Shown here one piece after another: positions 32,285 through 39,515 of a stretch of DNA of 39,579 nucleotides; position 1 is the stretch's first letter, and every line of letters starts with the position of its first letter. Below the pieces are notes generated by a model. The model worked only from the letters and a program-made list of their open reading frames with translations. It did not search any database and was not told the DNA's origin. This DNA is from an uncultured Phycisphaerales bacterium (GTDB lineage Bacteria; Planctomycetota; Phycisphaerae; Phycisphaerales; UBA1924). Position numbers and translations under genes: made by a program. The stretch is from the NCBI GenBank assembly GCA_937858155.1, contig CALLYM010000240.1, forward strand, positions 1 to 39,579, given 5' to 3'.

Positions 32285-33025
32285 CTAGAACGACCGCCGG
32301 GCACCCGGTGCCGCCCGCCGCAGCATGAGGTGGTCGGAAAAGTCCAGCAACGCGCCATCCTTGGACTGCGCTTCCAGCCTCGCGAGCACTTCCGGAGGCG
32401 GCGGTGTGTAATCATGCCACACCTTGATCGGCCCGTAAAAGATGTTCTGGAACCTGGCCCGGAAGTTCCAATTGATGGGAAGCACAAACGGGCAGAACGC
32501 CTGCTCCTCCACCGCGAGCGCGAACGACGCCTGGTCGTTCATGGGCATGGTGCCGGTGAGCCCAGCCCCCATCGCCGCGGGGGCGGGGAACACCATCGAC
32601 GAATCGGCCGACTTGGCCAGCCGCTTCCACGCGTCAAAGAGCAGACCCGTCCGCTCCGACTTGCTGAAGAACAGCACGCCGGTGTTGTACTCGATCACGT
32701 CCCCGGTAATTGCCTTCTGATACCGCCGCGCCCACGGCGCCTCATTCACCGCGCACGCCAGCCCGTGCCGGGATGCCTTCTCAAACCCGAAAGCCAGGTC
32801 CCCCAGCACGACCGTGTCGCAGTCCAGATAGAGCGTCTCGTCGTACGGCGAGAGGTCGTACATCCGTGCCTTGTCCAGCAGCGTGCCGTTCGCCACCTCC
32901 TCGATCTTCACCTTCATCCCGGGGTGGTGTTTGCTCACGCTCTGGATGGACCGCATCAGGCAGTCATTGACCTCGGGCTTGCCCTTCCGGCCCCATATGA
33001 GATACAGCACGCCGCGTGTGGTCAT
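32285..33025 (-). CDS. GT-A fold glycosyltransferase-like protein
   Basis: Cytosolic protein of 246 residues resembling GT8-like/nucleotide-diphospho-sugar transferases. The N-terminal strand G-V-L-Y-L-I-W-G, the Asp-x-Asp metal motif in L-Y-L-D68-C-D70-T-V, and later N-T-G-V-L-F-F-S and M-N-D-Q-A-S-F-A are family-typical positions (nucleotide binding, acceptor side and the N-D-Q motif). It would transfer a sugar to an acceptor not identifiable here. The ATG at 33025 has GGGAG 5 bases upstream; an in-frame upstream extension to 33097 lacks a ribosome binding site. It diverges from the NTF2-like lipoprotein gene. Confidence 0.78.
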   Translation of the reverse strand: MTTRGVLYLIWGRKGKPEVNDCLMRSIQSVSKHHPGMKVKIEEVANGTLLDKARMYDLSPYDETLYLDCDTVVLGDLAFGFEKASRHGLACAVNEAPWARRYQKAITGDVIEYNTGVLFFSKSERTGLLFDAWKRLAKSADSSMVFPAPAAMGAGLTGTMPMNDQASFALAVEEQAFCPFVLPINWNFRARFQNIFYGPIKVWHDYTPPPPEVLARLEAQSKDGALLDFSDHLMLRRAAPGARRSF

Positions 33026-33108
33026 GGTCGCTCCCGCAGGGAAAATCAGGAAACAGACGACTGTATCCGTAACCGCCCGAAGACTTGCAACGCCCACTTC
33101 CTGCGCGG

Positions 33109-33114
33109 TATGCT
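33109..33114 (+). promoter_or_regulatory. -10-like box, leaderless start at 33121
   Basis: TATGCT ends 6 bases before the ATG at 33121. Confidence 0.4.
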
Positions 33115-33120
33115 GCCGCC

Positions 33121-33786
33121 ATGCCCACCCTCACCCTGCTCCTCCGCTCCACGCTGATCGGGATTATCGCCTTCGCGTTCCTTGCGCCGCTCACAGCGTG
33201 CGAGGACAAAGACGCTCAGGCCATCCGTGCCATGCTCGCGGACTACGACCGCGCCAACAACACCGGCAACGGCCCGCTCGCCAAGGACTGCGTCACTCAA
33301 GCGTCCGATGATCAATATGACCTCATCCGCCGCCACGCCCTTTACAGCGACGAGAAGACCGTCCGCGCGCTGGGCCCCAACCTCAAGTACAACGTCGTCA
33401 TGACGCGCAACCGCGCCCCCGCGGAGCAACTCGAAGTTCTCACCGGCGAGGACTTTCTAGTCTGGATTACCAACGAAGGCTGGTACGCCGGGGGTGTCAG
33501 CAACTGGGCCGGGCACTTCGGTGCTATCCGCGTTGATGGCAACACCGCGACGGCGCCCATCCTGGATGAGGAAGGCCAGCCCACGAGCGAGAAGGGAACA
33601 TTCATCAAGGAAGGCGGGAGGTGGCGCGTCGACGAGCCATCGATGAATTCCTACGTCGACAAGTCCTACCGCCTCGCCGCCCGAAGTGAAGGAATGTCCG
33701 AGGACGAGTTCATCATGTCCCTCGAGACAAACGACTCAGGGAAGGAAGTCACGGACGCGATCTGGCAGCCACTGATCAAGAAGTAG
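33121..33786 (+). CDS. Predicted lipoprotein with NTF2/SnoaL-like domain
   Basis: Hypothetical lipoprotein of 221 residues. The signal region L-L-R-S-T-L-I-G-I-I-A-F-A-F-L-A ends in a lipobox L-T-A-C27. The next part (about 30-180) alternates helix and strand with A-I-R-A-M-L-A-D-Y-D-R-A-N-N-T-G-N and I-K-E-G-G-R-W-R-V-D-E, the pattern of NTF2/SnoaL-like folds (helical start, final G-x-W-[RK]-[VI] strand). No catalytic residues can be named. The ATG at 33121 is favoured over one at 33085 because TATGCT lies between them, 6 bases before 33121. Confidence 0.72.
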   Translation: MPTLTLLLRSTLIGIIAFAFLAPLTACEDKDAQAIRAMLADYDRANNTGNGPLAKDCVTQASDDQYDLIRRHALYSDEKTVRALGPNLKYNVVMTRNRAPAEQLEVLTGEDFLVWITNEGWYAGGVSNWAGHFGAIRVDGNTATAPILDEEGQPTSEKGTFIKEGGRWRVDEPSMNSYVDKSYRLAARSEGMSEDEFIMSLETNDSGKEVTDAIWQPLIKK

Positions 33787-33804
33787 ACCACGCCCGGTTG
33801 CACG

Positions 33805-34482
33805 TCAATCAAGGTACGAAAATACTCGCCCGCGCCCGCGCTGATCCCGCTCATAGAAAAGGTCCGCCGCGTGCAGCCACGGCGTCCAGCGTGTGGGCCG
33901 GAAGATCTCCGGCTTGATGCCCGGCCCCGTGCCGTTCTCGTACACCCATCCGCCCCACACCTTCGCGCCTTGGTAGTCAGGGATGACCCAACCGTCATTC
34001 CAGTGGCTGCTATCGACAGGCGCAAACGACAATGAACCCGCCCGCTCAAACGCCCGCGCGCCAAAGTACCACGTCGTGCAGTACTCCAGAACCGTGATCA
34101 CGCCCGCACACGGAAGTGAAAGCAGGCACAACACAAACACCCTGAACGCCCAGGCCCTGAACGACTCCATCGGCGCACAACTCCGCCTTCGCTCGACTTC
34201 ACTGGTCATCACGCCGCACTCCGGGCACCGCTGCGGCCCCGCCGCCGGAACGGTGTACCTGCAGGCAGGGCACAGGTCGGCCCGCTTCCGGGATTCCCGC
34301 CACGCCCGCGGCAGCGTCACGCACAGAAACATCAGCGCCAGCAGGATCGCCAGCAGCCCCGCCACGCAAATGACAGCCGCAAAAAGCCCCTCCCAATGCC
34401 CGAAACTCATGCACGTCCCGCATATGAATACGGAGCTGGAGAACAGCAGAACCCACCCGAAAATGCAAACAGCACGCGGCAC
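33805..34482 (-). CDS. Membrane protein with zinc-ribbon insert
   Basis: Hypothetical protein of 225 residues. Two membrane spans near the N-terminus (about 5-22 and 33-56) are followed by a cytosolic four-cysteine zinc ribbon (C71-P-A-C74 ... C86-P-E-C89), a third span (about 112-132) and a soluble C-terminal part with many aromatic residues. Planctomycetes have many such small zinc-ribbon membrane proteins of unknown role; the same kind of knuckle ends the DMT transporter at 2451-3521. The start is a GTG at 34482, 6 bases after TATGCT, with no Shine-Dalgarno. Confidence 0.72.
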   Translation of the reverse strand: MPRAVCIFGWVLLFSSSVFICGTCMSFGHWEGLFAAVICVAGLLAILLALMFLCVTLPRAWRESRKRADLCPACRYTVPAAGPQRCPECGVMTSEVERRRSCAPMESFRAWAFRVFVLCLLSLPCAGVITVLEYCTTWYFGARAFERAGSLSFAPVDSSHWNDGWVIPDYQGAKVWGGWVYENGTGPGIKPEIFRPTRWTPWLHAADLFYERDQRGRGRVFSYLD

Positions 34483-34488
34483 CGTTGC

Positions 34489-34494
34489 AGCATA
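34489..34494 (-). promoter_or_regulatory. -10-like box, leaderless start at 34482
   Basis: TATGCT on the minus strand ends 6 bases before the GTG at 34482, in the 44-base gap after the isocitrate dehydrogenase gene. Confidence 0.4.
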
Positions 34495-34526
34495 CCGGAT
34501 CGCCCCCCGACAATCAACGCGAGTGG

Positions 34527-36014
34527 CTACTGCCCCTGCGCCAGGCTATACCCCTTCACCCCGTCAAAAACCCGCAGCAGCTCGAACGAGCACACCGTGA
34601 ACTTCTCCGCGATCTTGTCCATCAGCGCCACCGCCCGGCTCTGGCCGATCGTCCCCACCGGCACGTCCTTCTTGAGCTCAAACCGCACCCTGTAATAGTC
34701 CACGCACTCGGTGTACACGCTGCCCGTCGGCCACACCTGTGTCCCGCGGTTGCTGATCAGCGTCAGCGTGAAGGGCGTGTCCGCGCACGCCCGCTGCATC
34801 TCATCCGCCACCGCCACCGGCGAGAGCGGCGTATCCAGGTAAATGTCGCACCCGCACGCGTGGCTCACGATGTTCGTGTACGTCCGGATCACCTGGCTCG
34901 CCATCGGCCGCGGCTTCCGCACGAATGTCACCTCGCCCGCAACCTCCGGCACCGCCACCGCCGGGTACGCCTTGGGCGCCTGCCCCAGCCGGTCCACGAT
35001 CGCCTTCACAAACCCCGCGGTGTTCACGCTGGGCTTGCCCTTGTCGCCAAAGTCGCCCGTGTGCACGCCCGCCTCCAGCGTCGCCAGCAGCGCGTTCTCG
35101 ATGATCGCCGCCCGCCGCGTGATCCCCAGGTGCCGCAGCATCATGAGCCCCGACAGGATCAGGCTCGTGGGGTTCGCGATGCCCTTGCCCGCAATGTCCG
35201 GCGCCGTGCCGTGCACCGCCTCGAAGATGCTGATGTGGTTGCCGATGTTCGCGCTGGGCGCAAAGCCCAGCCCCCCCACCAGCCCCGCGCACAGGTCGCT
35301 CACGATGTCACCCTGCAGGTTGGGCAGCACGATCATCTGGTACATCGTCGGCTTCGCGACCAGGTTCATGCACAAGGCGTCGATGATCACGTCCGTCGCC
35401 TCGATCTCCGGGAAGTCCTTCGCCGTCTGGTAGAACCGGTTCAGGAAGAGACCATCGGTCATCTTCATGATGTTCGCCTTGTGGGCGCACGCCACCTTCT
35501 TCACGCCCATCCGCCGCGCCGTCTGGAACGCGAACCGGTGCACCTCATCGCTCCCGGGCGCGCTGATCAGCCGCTTGCACTGGATCATGTCGTTCGACAG
35601 CCGGTGCTCCACCCCGCCGTACGTGTCCTCGATGTTCTCCCGCACGATCGTCAGGTCGATCGACAGCCCCGCCCGCGAGTACACCGTGTCGATCCCCGGC
35701 AGGCTCTTGAACGTCCGCAGGTTCGCGTACGCGTTCCACAGCTTCCGCGCCGTCACGTTGATCGACTTCCCGCCCGACCCCTTGGGCGTCTCCATCGGCC
35801 CCTTGAAGAGAATCCCCGCGTCCTCCACCGCGCGCACAGCCGCGTCGGTCATGCCCCGCGTCTCCCCACGCAGGAACACATCCTTCCCCATCTCCACCGG
35901 CTGAAACTCGAGGTTGTCCAGCACGCCCGCCGCCCGGAAAAGGTCCAGCGTGGCGTCCATGATTTCCGGGCCGATGCCGTCGCCCGGCGCGAGCGCGATA
36001 ATCGTCTTCGACAT
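34527..36014 (-). CDS. icd: Isocitrate dehydrogenase, long (Thermus/Rickettsia-type)
   Basis: TCA-cycle enzyme of 495 residues that oxidatively decarboxylates isocitrate to 2-oxoglutarate. The N-terminus has A-L-A-P-G-D-G-I-G-P-E-I, and the substrate site is seen at S84 and N86 in K-S-I-N-V-T-A-R-K-L, R90, R100 in Y-A-N-L-R, and R125 in V-R-E-N-I-E-D-T-Y-G-G. The nucleotide-binding region is E-A-V-H-G-T-A-P-D-I-A-G-K-G-I-A-N-P-T. A C-terminal extension of about 140 residues, beginning around R-K-P-R-P-M-A-S-Q, is characteristic of the Thermus thermophilus/Rickettsia subfamily (about 480-500 residues) and absent from E. coli Icd. Cofactor preference is not read here. AAGGAGTG precedes the ATG at 36014 by 6 bases; a strong leader hairpin lies further upstream. 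Confidence 0.93.
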   Translation of the reverse strand: MSKTIIALAPGDGIGPEIMDATLDLFRAAGVLDNLEFQPVEMGKDVFLRGETRGMTDAAVRAVEDAGILFKGPMETPKGSGGKSINVTARKLWNAYANLRTFKSLPGIDTVYSRAGLSIDLTIVRENIEDTYGGVEHRLSNDMIQCKRLISAPGSDEVHRFAFQTARRMGVKKVACAHKANIMKMTDGLFLNRFYQTAKDFPEIEATDVIIDALCMNLVAKPTMYQMIVLPNLQGDIVSDLCAGLVGGLGFAPSANIGNHISIFEAVHGTAPDIAGKGIANPTSLILSGLMMLRHLGITRRAAIIENALLATLEAGVHTGDFGDKGKPSVNTAGFVKAIVDRLGQAPKAYPAVAVPEVAGEVTFVRKPRPMASQVIRTYTNIVSHACGCDIYLDTPLSPVAVADEMQRACADTPFTLTLISNRGTQVWPTGSVYTECVDYYRVRFELKKDVPVGTIGQSRAVALMDKIAEKFTVCSFELLRVFDGVKGYSLAQGQ

Positions 36015-36066
36015 GTCGGACACTCCTTCCCGGCGCGGATCATGTCCGTCCGGGCTTTCGTGCGTG

Positions 36067-36090
36067 CCCCCGGCCTCCATGTGCCGGGGG
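36067..36090 (-). promoter_or_regulatory. Leader hairpin of icd
   Basis: On the minus strand CCCCCGGC and GCCGGGGG form an 8-base-pair all-GC stem around an 8-base loop, within the untranslated leader. It would sit at the 5' end of the transcript if transcription starts near 36096. Confidence 0.5.
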
Positions 36091-36102
36091 ATTGAGGGGA
36101 CA

Positions 36103-36108
36103 ATAGTA
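36103..36108 (-). promoter_or_regulatory. -10-like box for icd
   Basis: TACTAT on the minus strand, about 90 bases before the ATG. Together with the leader hairpin this makes icd a clearly leadered gene, unlike several neighbours. Confidence 0.4.
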
Positions 36109-36250
36109 GGTCGGGCGTGCAACCACGCGCCTTGAACCCGCACGCACGATTCTCCCCGCGCACACACTCCCGCGCCCCGACGCGCGATACCGTCCGCACA
36201 GCGGGGGCAGTCGTTCCCCGCGAGGCACGGTTCACGAGGAGGTTTGGATC

Positions 36251-36904
36251 ATGGCGAAGACACTGGCACGCAAAGGCAAGAAGAAAGCGGCGGCAAAGCC
36301 CGCCAAGAAGAGCGCCACGAAGAAAGTCGTCAAAGCGCCCAAGAAGATCACCGCACGCCGCCACGCCAACGCGCCCATGGGCCGCGCGAAGTCCAACGGC
36401 GTCGAGGCCGGCGCCATCCGCGACCGCGCCGTCGCACACCTCAAGTACACCCACGACACCGTCAACTCCTTCATCAAGGGCTTCGACCGCTCCCAGGCCA
36501 CCGCCCAGGCGCCGGGCAACCCCAACCACGTCATCTGGACCCTCGGCCACCTCACCACCACGTACCACTGGTTTGCCAACTGCATCGACGGCAAGGGCGG
36601 CCGCCCGCCGGAGAACTACGAGAAGCTCTTCGGCATGGGCAGCAAACCCTCCGACAACCCCGCCGAGTACCCCTCGCTGGAAGAAGTCACCCAGGCCTTC
36701 GCCGACGCCTGCGACCGCCTGACCGCCGCCGCGCAGTCGCTCACACAGGAGACCATCTACGCCGCACCCGCCCAGGACACCCAGGGCTGGATCACCGACC
36801 GTCACGACGCGCTGCTCAAGGCCGCCTGGCACAACGGCTGGCACATCGGCCAGCTCGCAAGCCTCCGCAAGTCCCTCGGCCTCCCGGCCGTCTTCGGGGG
36901 CTAA
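36251..36904 (+). CDS. DinB-like protein with Lys/Ala-rich N-terminal tail
   Basis: Protein of 217 residues. Residues about 55-215 form a DinB/YfiT-type four-helix bundle; the metal-site histidines are H100 (W-T-L-G-H-L-T-T) and the pair H194-x3-H198 in W-H-N-G-W-H-I-G-Q-L. Family members are thiol- or metal-dependent enzymes or stress proteins; a specific reaction cannot be named. Residues 1-45 are a low-complexity basic tail (runs of K, A, P and T such as K-K-A-A-A-K-P-A-K-K), reminiscent of histone-H1-like or AlgP tails and able to bind nucleic acid. GAGGAGG precedes the ATG by 8 bases. A strong terminator follows. Confidence 0.85.
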   Translation: MAKTLARKGKKKAAAKPAKKSATKKVVKAPKKITARRHANAPMGRAKSNGVEAGAIRDRAVAHLKYTHDTVNSFIKGFDRSQATAQAPGNPNHVIWTLGHLTTTYHWFANCIDGKGGRPPENYEKLFGMGSKPSDNPAEYPSLEEVTQAFADACDRLTAAAQSLTQETIYAAPAQDTQGWITDRHDALLKAAWHNGWHIGQLASLRKSLGLPAVFGG

Positions 36905-36931
36905 GGGCCCCGCACCAACCAACGCAACAAC

Positions 36932-36958
36932 AAGCCCCGCCGACGCGCGGGGCTTTTT
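36932..36958 (+). terminator. Intrinsic terminator after the DinB-like gene
   Basis: AAGCCCCGC and GCGGGGCTT pair around a 6-base loop, followed by a run of T (GGGGCTTTTT). It lies about 28 bases after the stop at 36904. Confidence 0.85.
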
Positions 36959-36970
36959 CAATCCCAGCAC

Positions 36971-37025
36971 CTCCTCCCGCTCCGCGTCCCTCCGCTCCTC
37001 CTCCTTTCCTCCGCGATCCTCCCCT
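36971..37025. repeat. Pyrimidine-rich repeat between terminator and promoter
   Basis: CTCCCGCTCCGCGTCCCTCC, then CTCCTCCTCCTTTCCTCCGC and GATCCTCC: the same motif set as at 150-275. It lies between a terminator and the -10-like box of the next gene. Confidence 0.5.
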
Positions 37026-37053
37026 TTCCCGCAACCCCCATCCGTTTCGGCGG

Positions 37054-37059
37054 TAGGAT
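37054..37059 (+). promoter_or_regulatory. -10-like box, leaderless start of GspE-like gene
   Basis: TAGGAT ends 8 bases before the ATG at 37068. Confidence 0.4.
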
Positions 37060-37067
37060 TTGGTCCC

Positions 37068-39515
37068 ATGCCCACCTGGAAACTCAAGCCCATCCGCGGT
37101 ACGAGCAAGGTCGTTGACCTCTCCGACTCCAAGGTCACCATCGGCCGCGGTGCAGAGAACGCCGTCCCCCTCCTGGACGACCAGGCCTCCCGCGTCCACG
37201 CCGTCGTCGAGCCCGACGGCCGCGGCGGCTACCAGGTCCGCGACCTGGGCTCCCGCAACGGCACCAAACTCAACGAGATCCGCGTCGAGGAATCGCCCTT
37301 GAAGAGCGGCGACGTCCTCCGCGTCGGCCAGCACGAGTTCCTCATCGAGATGATCCCAAACAAGGGCGAGGAAGTTTCCCAGGTCCACGTCGCTGCGCCC
37401 CTCAAGAACGCCACGCCCGAAGTGCTCGGCAAGGTCTCCCTCACCCAGAGCCGCGAGGTCGGCTGGCTCTTCGAAATCTTCGAGATGATGATGAGCCTGC
37501 CCCCAAAGGCAGACCCAGAGCCCATCAGCATGATCGACGCCAACGGCGCCCCCACCGACATCATGTCCGGCACCAGCGACGGGCCCAACGCCCTCCGCGC
37601 ACTCCTCCAGCTCGCCTCCAAGAGCCGCGCCACCGACATCCACTTCGAGCCCCGCGGCGAGTTCTACAACATCCGCATGCGCGTCGACGGCGAGATGGCC
37701 CCCATCGTCGAGCTCCCCAAGCGCGTCGGCGAACTCTCCTACGGCGTCGTCAAGAGCGCCTGCCAGATGCAGATGGCCGGCCGCGACGCCATGCAGGAGG
37801 GCCACTTCTCCATCATCTTCCCCGACCGCCGAGTCGAGTACCGCATCTCCTTCACCCCCTCCATGCACGGGCAGAAGCTCGTCGTCCGCGTGCTCGACCA
37901 GCGCGGCAGCCCCGCCAGCCTCAAGGAGCTCGGCCTCGCCGGATACATGGAAGACCGCGTCTTCGCCATCTGCGAGCAGGACTCAGGCATGGTCCTGACC
38001 TGCGGCCCCACCGGCAGCGGCAAGACCACCACCCTCTACAACATCATCCGCGGCATCGACCGCCAGACCCGCAACGTCATCACCATCGAGGACCCCGTCG
38101 AGTACCAGCTCTCCGGCGTCACCCAGATGCCCATCGACGAGCAACGCGGCAACACCTTCGGCAGCCTGCTGCGCAGCGTCCTGCGCCAGGACCCGGACGT
38201 CATCCTGGTGGGCGAAATCCGCGACGAAGAAACCGCCCGCACCGCCATGCAGGCCGCCATCACGGGCCACCTCGTGCTGTCGAGCGTCCACGCGAAGGAG
38301 TCCGTCACCGCCGTCTTCCGACTCCTGGACCTCAAGATCGAGCCCTACCTCGTCGCCAACTCGCTCAACCTCGTCCTCGCCCAGCGCCTCGTCCGCGTCC
38401 TCTGCGACACCTGCAAACGCCCCGTCAACGTCACGCCAGGCCAGGCCAGCAAGATCGGCAAGTGGCTCGGCGGCAAGACACAGGTCTACACCGCCACCGG
38501 CTGCGGCAAGTGCCTCCGCACCGGCTACCGCGGACGCAAGGCCATCTTCGAACTCCTCGACTTCACCGATGACCTCCGCGATGTCATCCTCCGCGAGCCC
38601 TCCATCCAGGCCATGAAAAAGATCATCGAGCAGGGCCACTTCAATACCCTCGTCCAGGCCGGCTTCCTCCTGGTCGCGCCCTCTTCGTTCTGGGAGCGCA
38701 TGGGCACGGTCTTCCTCTCGGCCGAAAACAACCCCTGGATCTATCAGAAACACGAGGCCTCAGCGGAGTCGCGAAAAGAGGCCTGGGCTCTGGCGATCGA
38801 GGTCTTCAAGGAGCACCCCACCACCGGCATTGGCCCCTCGAACTTCATCTTCGAGTCCCAGGAGCGGCTGGTCTACATCGATCCGAACATGGGCCGGATC
38901 GGCATCATGACTCACAATACTTGGCTGCAACTCTTGGCTGAGTACGGGATCGTGACGGGCCTGGGCGCCGGCGGCGTAGTGGATGCCCTGAAGGCGCTGC
39001 ACGAAGAGCAGGACAGGTTTCCCGCACACGCGCGTTCGGCCCTTCATGGCATTGCCGCTCAACTGAGGGCACTAGCGAGCGAGATCGATCGGCTTGAAGC
39101 GCAAATCCTCGATTGGCACCGTAACGACGAGACGAGCCGCAGGCTGGCTACGATCCCGGGGATCGGCCCGATTACAGCTTCGGCTATTGCAGCTGCGGTG
39201 CCCGATCCATCGCTGTTCCGATCAGGCCGTCAGTTCGCCGCCTGGCTTGGGCTGACACCTCGAGCAAACAGCTCGGGTGGCAAAGAGCGCCTCGGCGGAA
39301 TAACCAAGCAGGGCGATGGCTATCTTCGCCGGCTTCTGGTCGTCGGTTCGACTGCTGTTATGAGAATGACGCGCAAGAATCCGGCTCGCCAACCCTGGAT
39401 GGCGGGCCTGCTCGAGCGCAAGCCTACGAAGATCGCGACAGTGGCGCTCGCCAATAAGACAGCACGGATTGCGTGGGCAGTGATGACGCGGAAGGAGGTC
39501 TACGCCGCCGCATAA
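37068..39515 (+). CDS. FHA-domain GspE/PilB ATPase, frame fused to foreign sequence
   Basis: One continuous frame of 815 codons made of three unrelated parts. Residues 1-95 are an FHA phosphothreonine-binding domain (I-G-R-G, S-R-V-H and N-G-T all present). Residues about 160-533 are a type II secretion/type IV pilus assembly ATPase: Walker A G-P-T-G-S-G-K-T-T at 313-321, Asp box and Walker B regions (I-T-I-E-D-P-V-E, D-P-D-V-I-L-V-G-E-I-R-D-E-E), His box, and a C-x2-C ... C-x2-C zinc site. The domain normally ends about 20 residues further on; here it stops resembling the family near 38665. It then continues without a stop as an O-antigen-ligase fragment and an IS110 transposase half. The ATPase part is complete enough to function, but the true gene end has been replaced or the assembly is chimeric. 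TAGGAT lies 8 bases before the ATG. Confidence 0.85.
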   Translation: MPTWKLKPIRGTSKVVDLSDSKVTIGRGAENAVPLLDDQASRVHAVVEPDGRGGYQVRDLGSRNGTKLNEIRVEESPLKSGDVLRVGQHEFLIEMIPNKGEEVSQVHVAAPLKNATPEVLGKVSLTQSREVGWLFEIFEMMMSLPPKADPEPISMIDANGAPTDIMSGTSDGPNALRALLQLASKSRATDIHFEPRGEFYNIRMRVDGEMAPIVELPKRVGELSYGVVKSACQMQMAGRDAMQEGHFSIIFPDRRVEYRISFTPSMHGQKLVVRVLDQRGSPASLKELGLAGYMEDRVFAICEQDSGMVLTCGPTGSGKTTTLYNIIRGIDRQTRNVITIEDPVEYQLSGVTQMPIDEQRGNTFGSLLRSVLRQDPDVILVGEIRDEETARTAMQAAITGHLVLSSVHAKESVTAVFRLLDLKIEPYLVANSLNLVLAQRLVRVLCDTCKRPVNVTPGQASKIGKWLGGKTQVYTATGCGKCLRTGYRGRKAIFELLDFTDDLRDVILREPSIQAMKKIIEQGHFNTLVQAGFLLVAPSSFWERMGTVFLSAENNPWIYQKHEASAESRKEAWALAIEVFKEHPTTGIGPSNFIFESQERLVYIDPNMGRIGIMTHNTWLQLLAEYGIVTGLGAGGVVDALKALHEEQDRFPAHARSALHGIAAQLRALASEIDRLEAQILDWHRNDETSRRLATIPGIGPITASAIAAAVPDPSLFRSGRQFAAWLGLTPRANSSGGKERLGGITKQGDGYLRRLLVVGSTAVMRMTRKNPARQPWMAGLLERKPTKIATVALANKTARIAWAVMTRKEVYAAA
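38665..38960 (+). pseudogene. O-antigen ligase (Wzy/WaaL-like) fragment
   Basis: About 98 codons in frame with the ATPase encode a piece of an O-antigen ligase/polymerase C-terminal region: R-K-E-A-W-A-L-A-I-E-V-F-K-E-H-P-T-T-G-I-G and T-H-N-T-W-L-Q-L-L-A-E-Y-G-I-V match the family's R-x2-x-W-x2-A ... H-P-x2-G-x-G and H-N-x2-L-x3-A-E-x-G motifs. Both ends of the real gene are missing; the borders are approximate (within about 15 bases). Confidence 0.65.
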
